In this document: positions 46,209 through 55,547 of the stretch, piece after piece
Numbering within the stretch: the stretch's first letter is position 1
Layout of the letters: the number at the start of each line of letters is the position of its first letter
Origin: Rhizobium deserti
GTDB taxonomy: Bacteria; Pseudomonadota; Alphaproteobacteria; Rhizobiales; Rhizobiaceae
Assembly: GCF_004358025.1 (NCBI RefSeq)
Contig: NZ_SMTL01000002.1
Coordinates: 186,001-250,000 of the forward strand
Reading direction: 5' to 3'
Length of the DNA stretch: 64,000 bases
The notes under the pieces: generated by a model
Databases searched by the model: none
The model's input: only the letters and a program-made list of their open reading frames with translations
What the model was told of the DNA's origin: nothing
Made by a program: the position numbers and the translations under genes

Positions 46209-47105
46209 CTACGCGGCTGCAGCGATCATCGATCCAAAGGCTTCGCGGATGCTTTCGGCCACTGCCTTTCCCGGAATGGAAAGCTGCGGCGATGTCAGCA
46301 GCCGGATGTCGAAACTGATCAGTTCGGGCAGACCTTCCTTCGGTCCGAGCACCTGCATGTCGTCGGTCAGGTAGGAGCGCGGGAAAGGCGCAATGGCGAG
46401 ATCCGAAACCACCGCGGCGCGCTGCGCCATGGTATGGGCGCTTGCATAGGCGATACGATAGGGCCGCTTATGCTTCTCAAGCTGAGAAATAGCATCCTGG
46501 CGCCAGACGCAGCCATCTTCCCAGACGGAAATCGGCAGTGGGTCGCGAAGATGCGCGGTGCCGCATTTTGCGCCTGCCCAGACGAGCTTTTCCGAGTGAA
46601 TTATCTCACCGACGGTGACGAAGGGGCGTGTGGCGCAGTTGATCAGTGCCAGATCCAGCCGCTGTTCATCGAGTCGCTTCTTGAGGAGCAAGCTCTGGTC
46701 GACCGTCACGTCCACCATGATGCCGGGAAAGCTTTCGCCGAAGCTTTTCAGCACCTTGGGCAGCAGCCGTTCGGCAATGTCGTCGGGTGCACCGAGCCGC
46801 ACCACGCCTGCAAGCTCCGGCATAACGAAACGCGACACCGCCTCGTTCGACAAGGCCAGCATGCGCCGGGCATAAGAGAGCAGCATTTCGCCGTGCTGGG
46901 TCAGCGTTACCGACCGTGCGTCGCGCAGGAAGAGCGTCGTCTTCAACTGGTCCTCGAGCTTCTTGATCTGCATCGACACGGCAGACGGCGTCCGCAATAC
47001 CGCTTCTGCCGCAGTGGAGAAGTTACCCGTCTCAGCAATCGCGACGAAGGTGCGAAGCACGTCATTGTCGAGAAGAGGAAGGGGCGGGCGGAACGGGGCG
47101 TTCAT
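46209..47105 (-). CDS. LysR family transcriptional regulator
   Basis: Regulator of 298 aa. The winged HTH is at residues 15-70 (LRTFVAIAETGNFSTAAEAVLRTPSAVSMQIKKLE), with a substrate-binding-like effector domain after about residue 95. The start at 47105 has GGAGAG upstream. It converges on the ASKHA activator gene with an 18-bp gap. It may or may not control the demethylation genes; no operator was identified. Confidence 0.87.
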   Translation of the reverse strand: MNAPFRPPLPLLDNDVLRTFVAIAETGNFSTAAEAVLRTPSAVSMQIKKLEDQLKTTLFLRDARSVTLTQHGEMLLSYARRMLALSNEAVSRFVMPELAGVVRLGAPDDIAERLLPKVLKSFGESFPGIMVDVTVDQSLLLKKRLDEQRLDLALINCATRPFVTVGEIIHSEKLVWAGAKCGTAHLRDPLPISVWEDGCVWRQDAISQLEKHKRPYRIAYASAHTMAQRAAVVSDLAIAPFPRSYLTDDMQVLGPKEGLPELISFDIRLLTSPQLSIPGKAVAESIREAFGSMIAAAA

Positions 47106-47315
47106 CAAACTCTCCATCAGATTTATTGAACTTAAGCACCATATCATTTCGTTTGATTGAATGTCAAACCAAGCAGATACTCCAGAACATCGGAAGGAAG
47201 CGCCTCCAACCACCACGAAAAGTCATGAGACGCATCATCTTCATCCGATTGATTGATGGATCCTCGCCCCGCAGTGTCGCGGCGAGACCGTCCACAACAT
47301 CCAAGGAGCATGACC

Positions 47316-47528
47316 ATGACTGTTATCAGCTATCCCGGAACCGACCGTGCCTGGCACCACCCGAGCCAGACTGGTTCCTTTCTAATTCCCGCTCGCTTGT
47401 GGATCTCCAGGTTCCGCGCCGAGCTGCATCGTCGTCAAACGGAAAAGATGCTGGAGTCCCTGCCCGCAGACATCCGCAAGGACATCGGCTGGCCGACCAG
47501 CATCCAGACTGCAGCGGACAAGCGATGA
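47316..47528 (+). CDS. DUF1127 small arginine-rich protein
   Basis: Protein of 70 aa. The C-terminal part, RLWISRFRAELHRRQTEKMLESLPADIRKDIGWP, is a DUF1127 motif. Short DUF1127 proteins in Agrobacterium influence phosphate metabolism and attachment and may bind RNA (established for relatives, not this one). AAGGAG lies seven bases before the ATG at 47316; the ATG at 47310 is too close to it. It is divergent from the LysR gene. Confidence 0.8.
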   Translation: MTVISYPGTDRAWHHPSQTGSFLIPARLWISRFRAELHRRQTEKMLESLPADIRKDIGWPTSIQTAADKR

Positions 47529-47754
47529 GCCGCCCGCGTCACGATTGAGGCCCGCGCAAACCTGCCGCGCGAGCCTCAAAATGTGCTTCAGGCGCCTGTC
47601 GTTCCCGGCGCGCAGCCGTTGCGACTTTCAGATGTCGCAAAATTGTTATCGCCTGGTCGTCAGGGTCCCTTTTCCACGCTGTTTTTCCATGTCAGTGTCG
47701 CTTTTAAAGTATCTTCCGCTTTCATGGCGGCAAAAGATCAAGGGGAACGACAAC

Positions 47755-48783
47755 ATGGATGTGACAAGCAGAAGCCCGACCAAGAAGCGGTCTATCGTTT
47801 TCTTCCTGGTGCCGCATTTTACCATGCTTCCGTTCGCGGCTGCGGTGGAGACGCTGAGGATTGCCAACCGGATGCTCGGCTACTCGGCCTATACCTGGCG
47901 CCTCTGTTCCGCCGACGGCGAGAAGGTTTACTCGTCGAGCGGCATCGGCATTGAAGTCAACTCTTCGCTCGCCGACGAGCGACGCAATCTCGGCGGCGAG
48001 AACCGGCCGAATATGCTGCTCGTCTGTTCCGGCATCTATGTGGAAGAATTCCAGAACAAGTCCGTCAACGCCTGGCTGCGGGAAACCTATAACCGCGGCA
48101 TCGCGGTCGGCAGCCTTTGCACCGGCGCCCATGTGCTGGCCCAGGCCGGCCTGTTGAACGGCAAGCGATGTGCCATTCACTGGGAAAACCTGCCCGGCTT
48201 CGCAGAGGCCTTCCCGCAGGCGGAAGTCTATGCCGATCTCTATGAAGTCGATGCGAACCTCTATACCTGCGCCGGCGGCACCGCCTCGCTCGACATGATG
48301 CTGAACCTGATCGGCCAGGATTTCGGTGACAATCTCGTCAATCGGGTCTGCGAACAACAATTGACCGACCGGGTGCGGAATCCGCACGACCGCCAAAGGC
48401 TGCCGCTGCGCGCCCGACTTGGCGTGCAGAACGGCAAGGTTCTGTCGATCATAGAGCTGATGGAAAGCAATCTTTCCGAGCCGCTGTCGCTGGTGGAGAT
48501 TGCGGATGAGGTGGGCCTGTCGCGCCGCCAGATCGAACGGCTGTTCCGCCAGGAAATGGGCCGCTCGCCGGCCCGCTACTATCTGGAAATCCGCCTCGAC
48601 CGGGCAAGGCACCTGCTGGTGCAATCGTCCATGCCCGTGGTGGAAGTTGCCGTCGCCTGCGGCTTCGTGTCCGCCTCACATTTTTCCAAATGCTACCGGG
48701 AAGTCTACAACAGGTCTCCGCAGCAGGAACGCGCCGAACGCAAGCTGACCATGAATACGGCGCGGACCGGCGTCGTCGTCTGA
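47755..48783 (+). CDS. GlxA family transcriptional regulator (GbdR-like candidate)
   Basis: Regulator of 342 aa. Residues 12-190 form a DJ-1/PfpI-like amidotransferase fold (VGSLCTGAHVLAQAGLLNG, cysteine C122, elbow position), and 230-330 an AraC DNA-binding domain with two HTHs (SLVEIADEVGLSRRQIERLFRQ; VVEVAVACGFVSASHFSKCYRE). Proteins of this build include GbdR of Pseudomonas, which senses glycine betaine and dimethylglycine and activates their catabolism. Lying next to betaine-use genes, it is the best candidate regulator of the island; the link is inferred. AGGGGAA precedes the ATG. Confidence 0.85.
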   Translation: MDVTSRSPTKKRSIVFFLVPHFTMLPFAAAVETLRIANRMLGYSAYTWRLCSADGEKVYSSSGIGIEVNSSLADERRNLGGENRPNMLLVCSGIYVEEFQNKSVNAWLRETYNRGIAVGSLCTGAHVLAQAGLLNGKRCAIHWENLPGFAEAFPQAEVYADLYEVDANLYTCAGGTASLDMMLNLIGQDFGDNLVNRVCEQQLTDRVRNPHDRQRLPLRARLGVQNGKVLSIIELMESNLSEPLSLVEIADEVGLSRRQIERLFRQEMGRSPARYYLEIRLDRARHLLVQSSMPVVEVAVACGFVSASHFSKCYREVYNRSPQQERAERKLTMNTARTGVVV

Positions 48784-48903
48784 ACCTCACCAGCGCCTCC
48801 TTGCAGGGCGCCGCTTCTGGGCGCCGGAAAAGAAGAAGCCGCAGTCTGGAAGCGCTGGCTCCACGGACTGCGGCTGGTCTGCGATGCTTCGATCGGTTGA
48901 CGA

Positions 48904-49752
48904 TCAGGCGACGTTCTTGATGGCCGCGTCCTTACGGGCCGATTGCATCGAACGGATCTGGATCAGCGTGTCGAGGTTCTGGTTGACGCGGCAGTAGAAT
49001 TCCTCGTCGATGAACGGCCGCAGCATGAAGTCGTTGCCGCCGGCCTTGAGGAAGCGAGCCGAAAGCAGCCGGTTCGATGACGATGACACACCGATGATAC
49101 GCAATTCATGTGAACCGCGAACCGAGCGGATACGGCGCGTCAGTTCGAAGCCGTCGATGTCGGGCATGTTGTAGTCGGTGACGACCAGGCCGATATCCGG
49201 GTTCTTCTTGAGAAGTTCGAGGGCCTTGGCGCCGTTTTCAGCGGTACTGACGCGGAAATTGTAGCGCTTCAATCGGCTGGTCAGCAGAGCCCGCGCCGTC
49301 GGGCTGTCGTCGACGATCAGCACGTGATGACGGTGGTTGGTGAGGAAGCGGCAAACCGATTCGGCCAGCATCTCGACCGCGAAGACATTGTCCTTCAAGA
49401 TATAGTCGACAACATCCTTGGCGAGCAGCTTGTCGCGTGTTGCTTCATGGAAAGTACCGGTAAAGATCACAGTCGGGATCGACAGGTCGATCAGGTATTC
49501 CAGCGCCTCGCCATTTTCAGCGCCCGGCAGATTGATATTCGAAATGGCAAGCGTCACGGGTTCGGACGACTGGTCATAGGCCAGCTGCAGCTCTTCGAAG
49601 TTGCGGCAGATCTCCACGTCGATATTGAACAGCTCTTTAAGGCGCGTGCCGATCATGGACGTAAATACATTCGAATCCTCCGCAAGCAGGATGCGCGAAT
49701 TTGCCAGAGATTGGCCGGAATACTGCATCCCGGAAATGCCGAGGAAAGTCAT
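48904..49752 (-). CDS. Response regulator with two receiver domains, first lacking the phospho-Asp
   Basis: Protein of 282 aa with two REC domains and no output domain. REC1 (about 18-135) has Asn at the phospho-acceptor position (N72 in AISNINLPG) although its acidic pocket (AEDSN) is present. REC2 (about 142-262) is complete: IVDDSPTAR, D193 in VTDYNMPD and a C-terminal LRPF region where a Lys is usual. This resembles PleD-like REC-REC halves without GGDEF. It could be an adaptor or phosphate sink. Single gene on the minus strand. Confidence 0.82.
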   Translation of the reverse strand: MTFLGISGMQYSGQSLANSRILLAEDSNVFTSMIGTRLKELFNIDVEICRNFEELQLAYDQSSEPVTLAISNINLPGAENGEALEYLIDLSIPTVIFTGTFHEATRDKLLAKDVVDYILKDNVFAVEMLAESVCRFLTNHRHHVLIVDDSPTARALLTSRLKRYNFRVSTAENGAKALELLKKNPDIGLVVTDYNMPDIDGFELTRRIRSVRGSHELRIIGVSSSSNRLLSARFLKAGGNDFMLRPFIDEEFYCRVNQNLDTLIQIRSMQSARKDAAIKNVA

Positions 49753-49849
49753 GATGCCCCTTCTATGATTACTGTGCCCTCTTGGAACAAGTATTGCGCA
49801 AACGATTTGCAGAAGCGTTAATTCAGACTTCTCGAAATTACCAAAATGG

Positions 49850-49875
49850 AACGGGCGGCCGAAAGACCGCCCGTT
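49850..49875. terminator. Hairpin downstream of the FAD/GcvT gene
   Basis: Nine-base stem (AACGGGCGG / CCGCCCGTT) with an 8-base loop, 57 bp past the stop of the minus-strand FAD/GcvT gene. On the minus strand it is followed by CCATTTTGG, on the plus strand by TGGG; the U tract is weak. Confidence 0.55.
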
Positions 49876-49932
49876 TGGGTGAACGCTTTATTACTCAGGC
49901 GTATTACTTTTACCGGCGAGTGAGACCGTCTG

Positions 49933-52446
49933 TCAGGCCCTTAGGACAAGGTTGTCGGGATCGAAGGGACTTTCCGGCACGACCGTCGCGTCGTAGAGCG
50001 TTCCGAGTATCTTGATCTTCAGCTTGGTGCCGACCGCCGCAGAGCTCGGCTTGACCATGGCCAGCGCCACGGACTGGCCGATACGCCAGCCGAAGCCTCC
50101 GCTCGTAACGCGACCGACGAGTTCGCCCCCTTCGCCATAGATGGCTTCCGAACCCCGCGCGTCGACATCGCTGCTGCCGGACACGATCAAAGTCGCGAAA
50201 TTCCATTTCAGGCCGCTTTCCTTATAGGCCAGCATGGCATCCCGGCCGATGAAGGACTTTTCCGGGCGGACAAAGCGATCCAGTGCAGATTCGTAGGCAT
50301 TGTATTCGATCGACAGCTCACGGCCCATATTGCGGTAGGACTTCTCGACTGCCATGGCGCTCATGGCACGGATGCCGAAGGGCTTGATGCCGAATTCGGC
50401 GCCCGCTTCCATCAGCTTGTCAAAAATATAGGTCTGCATTTCGATCGGATGATGCAGTTCCCAACCGAGTTCACCGACGAAGTTGACGCGCAAAGCGTGC
50501 GCGGTGGCTATGCCGACCGAGATGGGCTTTGCGGTCAGCCAAGGGAAATCCTTGGTGTCGAGGCTGGTGCGGGTCAGCTTCTTCAACAGGTCGCGCGACT
50601 TCGGACCGGCGAGGACAAGAACACCGTATTTCTGTGTAATGGGCTGCAGAACGACAGAGCCGTCGCTCGGCGCAAGTCGATGCAGGAGGTCGTGATCGTG
50701 CGCCTCCAAGGCGCCCGCCGACACCATATAAAAGCGGTCAGGCGCCCATTCATAGACGGTGAATTCCGCCTTGACGCCGCCCGCCGGTGTCGGGACATGG
50801 CAGAGTGCGATGCGGCCACGCTTCTTCGGGATTGCATTGGCGAGGATGGAATCCAGCCAAGCGCGTGCGCCGCGGCCGGATACTTCGATCTTGGCGAAGG
50901 GAGACATGTCGAGCACGCCGACATTCTCGTGGACGTTTTTGACCTCGTTGCCGACATGCTCGAAATAGTTCGAGCGGCGGAAGGACCATTTTTCGACAAT
51001 CCGGCCGTCTTCGAGCGGCGGCGCATGATTGTGATTGGTGATGACATCGGCACCGACACCGAGCTGATCCTTGGGAATATCGTAGCCTTGCGGTGCGTAC
51101 CAATTGGCCCGCTCCCAGCCATAAACCGAGCCGAAGACGCCGCCGAGTTTCTTCAACCGGTCATAGATCGGCGTCGTCTTCAAAGGCCGGGCTGCCGAAC
51201 GCTCTTCGTCGGGATAATGCATGGTGAAGACATTGGCATAGGCTTCTTCGTTCTTGGCGATCAGGTAGCCTTCCGTTGCGTATGGACCGAAGCGCCGCGG
51301 ATCGACGCCCATCAGGTCGACCGTCGGCTCGCCATCGACGATCCACTCGGCAAGCTGCCAGCCGGCGCCGCCTGCAGCCGTGATGCCGAAGGAATGGCCT
51401 TCGTTGAGCCAAAAACTCTTCAAACCGGGCGCCGGACCGACGATCGGGTTACCGTCCGGCGTATAGGCGATCGCGCCGTTGTAGACTTTCTTGATGCCGA
51501 CTTGGCCGAAAGCGGGCACGCGCGCGATAGCGGCTTCGATATGCGGCATCAGGCGCTCGAGATCCTCCTGGAAGAGCTCGTATTCGCTGCCCTCTGAAGG
51601 ACCGTCGACATAGCAGACCGGTGCACCGACTTCGTAGGGGCCGAGGATCAGGCCGCCGGCTTCCTCGCGCATATACCAGGCACTGTCGGATTCGCGCAGC
51701 ACGCCCATTTCCGGTAAGCCCTGGCGGCGGCGATCCTGGATGGCAGGATGCGGTTCGGTGACGATATACTGGTGTTCCACCGGAATGACCGGCACGTTGA
51801 TGCCCACCATTTCGCCCGTCTTGCGGGCAAAGGAGCCGGTACAGGAAATAACGTGCTCGGCAGTAATTTCGCCCTTATCGGTGGTGATCTTCCAAAGGCC
51901 GTCCGGCTGCTGCTCGATCGCCGTGACGGCCGTGTTACGGTAGATTGTTGCACCGCGGTCGCGGGCGCCCTTGGCGAGCGCCTGGGTGAGATCGGCCGGC
52001 TGGATATAGCCGTCGTCCGGATGCTGGATGGCGCCCAGCAGGCCGTCAGTCTCGCAGAGCGGCCAAACCTCCTTGACCTCTTCCGGCGTCAGCACATTCA
52101 CCTTGACGCCGATCGTCTCGGCAATGCCGGCGTAATACATGTATTCGTCCCACCGGTCCTTGGTGCGGGCCAGCCGGATATTTGAAACCTTCGAGAAGCC
52201 GACATTCATGCCGGTTTCTTCCTGCAGTTCCTCGTAGAAACGAACGGAGTATTTGTGAAGCTGGCCGACAGAATAGGACAGATTGAAAAGCGGTAGAAGA
52301 CCAGCCGCGTGCCAGGTCGAGCCGGATGTCAGCTCCTTGCGCTCGATCAGGACCACGTCGCTCCAGCCCTTCCTGGCCAGATGGTACAGCGTCGAAACGC
52401 CGACGACGCCGCCACCGATGACCACGGCCCGTGCATGTGTCTTCAT
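49933..52446 (-). CDS. FAD-dependent oxidoreductase/GcvT fusion, dimethylglycine dehydrogenase-like
   Basis: Enzyme of 837 aa. Residues 1-400 are a DAO-type FAD domain: nucleotide motif VVIGGGVVGVSTLYHLA (8-24) and a histidine in STWHAAG (H46) at the position where dimethylglycine and sarcosine dehydrogenases attach FAD covalently. The central and C-terminal parts are a GcvT/aminomethyltransferase fold that binds THF (VFGSVYGWERANWY, LDMSPFAKIEVSG, GELGWELHHP). It should oxidise an N-methylglycine such as dimethylglycine and pass formaldehyde to THF. As dimethylglycine is the product of both Bmt and MttB-type action, it completes the pathway. The substrate (dimethylglycine or sarcosine) is not certain. 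Confidence 0.85.
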   Translation of the reverse strand: MKTHARAVVIGGGVVGVSTLYHLARKGWSDVVLIERKELTSGSTWHAAGLLPLFNLSYSVGQLHKYSVRFYEELQEETGMNVGFSKVSNIRLARTKDRWDEYMYYAGIAETIGVKVNVLTPEEVKEVWPLCETDGLLGAIQHPDDGYIQPADLTQALAKGARDRGATIYRNTAVTAIEQQPDGLWKITTDKGEITAEHVISCTGSFARKTGEMVGINVPVIPVEHQYIVTEPHPAIQDRRRQGLPEMGVLRESDSAWYMREEAGGLILGPYEVGAPVCYVDGPSEGSEYELFQEDLERLMPHIEAAIARVPAFGQVGIKKVYNGAIAYTPDGNPIVGPAPGLKSFWLNEGHSFGITAAGGAGWQLAEWIVDGEPTVDLMGVDPRRFGPYATEGYLIAKNEEAYANVFTMHYPDEERSAARPLKTTPIYDRLKKLGGVFGSVYGWERANWYAPQGYDIPKDQLGVGADVITNHNHAPPLEDGRIVEKWSFRRSNYFEHVGNEVKNVHENVGVLDMSPFAKIEVSGRGARAWLDSILANAIPKKRGRIALCHVPTPAGGVKAEFTVYEWAPDRFYMVSAGALEAHDHDLLHRLAPSDGSVVLQPITQKYGVLVLAGPKSRDLLKKLTRTSLDTKDFPWLTAKPISVGIATAHALRVNFVGELGWELHHPIEMQTYIFDKLMEAGAEFGIKPFGIRAMSAMAVEKSYRNMGRELSIEYNAYESALDRFVRPEKSFIGRDAMLAYKESGLKWNFATLIVSGSSDVDARGSEAIYGEGGELVGRVTSGGFGWRIGQSVALAMVKPSSAAVGTKLKIKILGTLYDATVVPESPFDPDNLVLRA

Positions 52447-52588
52447 GAAAATGAACCCCTCTTCGGCCCGTCACGACCTTCTGAAACTGAAGTGACTATG
52501 CAGTTCCCGCATGGCCGCCAGATGCCTGAATACGACATGCGAAACGCTTGCCCGCGACGAGCCATCGGAAGAGCCCGATGCACGCACA

Positions 52589-55186
52589 TCAGGCTCCGCC
52601 GAGGCCATGGGATTCTTCCGGAATGACCGGCTTGCCGCGGTGGAAAACGATCTCCTGCTGCGGGAAAGGTATCTCGATCCCCTCTTTGCGAAAACGCTTG
52701 AGGATGGCTATGCGCAGATCGTTGCGGATCCGCAGCCCCTCGCCCATATCGGCCAGATGGAAGCGGAGTTCGAAGTTCAGCGACGAGGGACCGAAGCTTA
52801 GAAACTCCACATGCGGCTCTGGATTGCGCAGCACTTCCGGTATCTGATCGACGAGTTCCAGCAGGATATCCATGACCTTCTGGGCGTCCGCATCGTAGCT
52901 GACGGAAATCGGCACTTCCGAGCGGCCGATCTTGTTGCGATGCGTCCAGTTGCCCACCGGCGAATTGATCAGATCCGAGTTCGGGACGATGATCGACTGC
53001 TTGCGGAAGGTCTCGATCTCCGTTGCTCGCACCGAGATCCTCTTGACGATGCCTTCGGTGGCGCCGGTGACCACGTGATCACCCACCTTGAATGGACGTT
53101 CGACCAAAAGGATGAGGCCGGACACGAAGTTGGAAACGATGTTCTGCAGACCAAAACCGATTCCGACCGAGAGCGCCGAGGCAACGAGAGCAAAGCTTGA
53201 AAGATTGATGCCTGCCGCAGACACGCCGATCAACACGGCCAGCCCCACGCCGAGATAGCCTATCCCGGTCTTGACGGAATTGCGGACTCCGACATCCACC
53301 TGGCTTCGCGCCATGACATTGTTGTCGACCCATTTCTGAACCCAATGGGTGATCATGTAGCCGAGGCCGAACAGCAGCACGCCGCCCAGAATGCCGATGA
53401 TCGAGATGGACACATTGCCGATCCGGATCTCGGTGAAGAACCTGAAGATCCACGATTCAATATCGGCGATCTGAAAACCCCAGGTGATGAGGATCAGCGG
53501 GATGCCGAACAAGAGGGCGAAGGCGTAGATGCTGAGACCGGCGGCAAGGCCTGCCTGATCAAGCGCCACTTCGTTGAACTTGTTGCGCTGCGCCAGACGG
53601 CGGCCGGCACCGGTATTCTTGAAGGCGCCCTGTTTCGAAATCGCCTTGCCGGAAAGCAGGCCAAGATAGATGAGGACCAGCACGGCGCCGGTGAGCACGA
53701 TCTGCGTCGAGGCGAAGCGGGCAAGCCCGATATAGCCTGTCAGCACCAGAAGGATCAGCAGGCCGCCCATGACGCGCAGCATAATCGAGACGAAGCGCGG
53801 CCAGGCGTGACCATTGCCGTTGAAATCCTCATCGTCTCCGATCCTCGGGCGAACAAAGGAAATCGCAATCAGGATCAGACCGATCAGGACCGCTGCGACC
53901 AAGCTCTTGACGATGGTCAGCACCAGCGGCGAGTTCAAGGCTTCGCTGATCGCCCCCAGCAGATAGTCCAACCCATTAATCACTGCCATGACCAACACGG
54001 CGACCGTCAGCAATCGCGCACCGTTATTGGTGATGCGCACCAGCCGCCATTCCGGCTCACCCGGCGCAAGTACGCCGTAGCTCAGTTTCCAGACGAAAGT
54101 GACGAACCAGATCAGGCCGAAGAAATTGGCGATGATCGGCGCCACATCCGAGCGCAGGATGTTGAACCCGTCGAGCAGAAGATAGGAGGCAGCAAGAAAG
54201 GCCGCCAAGGACATGGTTTGTACGACAGTTGACCAGAAAGCCACGGACAGCCGCTTGATATAAGTCGGTTCGCTCTGCCCGTTGCGCCGCAGAAAGCGGC
54301 CGAAGAATTTGTAGCCGCCTGACAGGAAGAGCAGCCCTGCTCCGAGCGACAGCGCGATGGCGCCAAAAAGTTGGATTTGTTTGAAGCGCCAGACGAAGCC
54401 GATCCAGCTTCCGAAGGTCGAGCCGAAATTGCCGACTTCCGCCACGAATGCCTGCCCCGCCTCGGTAAACAGCTCGCCCGAGAGTTCGGTGTGCCGGAAC
54501 AGCGTTTCCGCGAACAGTGTCCGGCGCAGGTTGGTGATGCCGTTGGCAAGCTGTGTCGCGCTGGTCGACAGGTTACCGGCGTCATCGACGATCAGGTTGA
54601 GTTGCGACCGCTCGTTGAGCAGCCGGTTGCGCTCCTCCGTGACGGCCGGCGCTTCCGGCGGCTGGCCGGCAGCAGGCGGCTCGCCGAGAGCGCTCAGCCG
54701 GGCCTGGATCTGCTCCACCCGCGTCTTCATGGCGTCCGATGCCGACTGCATCTGGCCGACGATCTCTTCCGCCTGGATCCTCAGCTCCGCCAGGCGCGCG
54801 TCGTCACGCGCATCGCTTTCCACCCGGCCGCGGAATGTTGTTAGCTGCTGGCGGATGGTGTCCAGCTGTCCCTTCATGTTTCCGTTGATGGAATCGGCGG
54901 TAACATCGGCCGGCGGCTGCGGCTGTTGAGCTTGTGGAGGCTGCGCCTGCTGGGGCTGCTGTACTGGCTGGGGTTGCGCCTGTTGCGGCGGCTGCTGAGC
55001 GACCGCCGGCGGCGCCGGCGGTCCGAACACGGCCAAAGCGGCCAGCAAAAGCGCCGCAAGCGGCCTTGCATGCCGCAACAGGGGAGAAAGGCCCTTGGAA
55101 AAAGCTGTCGCCAATTCTTTGCTCTTTTTCTTGAGTGGGATTCGGTTTTCTTTAGTGAGATTCGGGCGGAAATAGGGGTGGTTCAA
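52589..55186 (-). CDS. MscK/KefA-like mechanosensitive ion channel
   Basis: Membrane protein of up to 865 aa. Signal-like region about residues 30-63 and a Pro/Gln-rich segment (64-92) precede a periplasmic coiled coil (100-200) and 9-11 membrane spans. The C-terminal MscS module is clear: GLAAGLS ... ASALSVGIGFGLQNIVSNFVSGLILLVERPFKVGDHV and a beta domain with IVPNSDLINSPVGNWT. It releases osmolytes on hypo-osmotic shock, a sensible neighbour to a betaine importer though not in its operon. There is no ATG before residue 100; TTG at 55186 or TTG at 55111 are the candidate starts, so the N terminus is uncertain. Confidence 0.87.
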   Translation of the reverse strand: MNHPYFRPNLTKENRIPLKKKSKELATAFSKGLSPLLRHARPLAALLLAALAVFGPPAPPAVAQQPPQQAQPQPVQQPQQAQPPQAQQPQPPADVTADSINGNMKGQLDTIRQQLTTFRGRVESDARDDARLAELRIQAEEIVGQMQSASDAMKTRVEQIQARLSALGEPPAAGQPPEAPAVTEERNRLLNERSQLNLIVDDAGNLSTSATQLANGITNLRRTLFAETLFRHTELSGELFTEAGQAFVAEVGNFGSTFGSWIGFVWRFKQIQLFGAIALSLGAGLLFLSGGYKFFGRFLRRNGQSEPTYIKRLSVAFWSTVVQTMSLAAFLAASYLLLDGFNILRSDVAPIIANFFGLIWFVTFVWKLSYGVLAPGEPEWRLVRITNNGARLLTVAVLVMAVINGLDYLLGAISEALNSPLVLTIVKSLVAAVLIGLILIAISFVRPRIGDDEDFNGNGHAWPRFVSIMLRVMGGLLILLVLTGYIGLARFASTQIVLTGAVLVLIYLGLLSGKAISKQGAFKNTGAGRRLAQRNKFNEVALDQAGLAAGLSIYAFALLFGIPLILITWGFQIADIESWIFRFFTEIRIGNVSISIIGILGGVLLFGLGYMITHWVQKWVDNNVMARSQVDVGVRNSVKTGIGYLGVGLAVLIGVSAAGINLSSFALVASALSVGIGFGLQNIVSNFVSGLILLVERPFKVGDHVVTGATEGIVKRISVRATEIETFRKQSIIVPNSDLINSPVGNWTHRNKIGRSEVPISVSYDADAQKVMDILLELVDQIPEVLRNPEPHVEFLSFGPSSLNFELRFHLADMGEGLRIRNDLRIAILKRFRKEGIEIPFPQQEIVFHRGKPVIPEESHGLGGA

Positions 55187-55289
55187 GGCGAAGAAAAGGA
55201 AGCCGGCGCTCTTCCTTCACATCTGCGCTGGAACCTTGGAACATTTCTGCGCGTTAGCAGGCGCAAACTGGAAACAAAAGGGTAAGGTC

Positions 55290-55541
55290 ATGGAACAAGC
55301 AGGTATCGGCTGGATCGCGGCGATCATTATAGGCGGCATTGCCGGCTGGCTCGCCGAACAGTTCATGAAGAGCAATATGGGTCTCCTCATGAACATCATC
55401 CTCGGGATTGTCGGCGCCATTATCGCCAATGCCATTCTCGGCGTCTTCGGTGTCGTACTGGGCGGTTGGATCGGCTATCTCATTGCCGGCTTCATCGGGG
55501 CATGTATCCTGATTGCCGTCGCGCGAATGTTCCGCCGTTAG
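55290..55541 (+). CDS. GlsB/YeaQ/YmgE family stress-response membrane protein
   Basis: Small membrane protein of 83 aa with three hydrophobic spans and the family's repeated glycine pattern (IIGGIAGWLAEQFMKSNMGLL, ILGIVGAIIANAIL, VVLGGWIGYLIAGFIGACILI). The family is linked to stress and stationary phase, with no molecular function known. A longer in-frame start at 55236 adds a non-hydrophobic leader and is unlikely. Divergent from the mechanosensitive channel. Confidence 0.87.
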   Translation: MEQAGIGWIAAIIIGGIAGWLAEQFMKSNMGLLMNIILGIVGAIIANAILGVFGVVLGGWIGYLIAGFIGACILIAVARMFRR

Positions 55542-55547
55542 GCGAAA

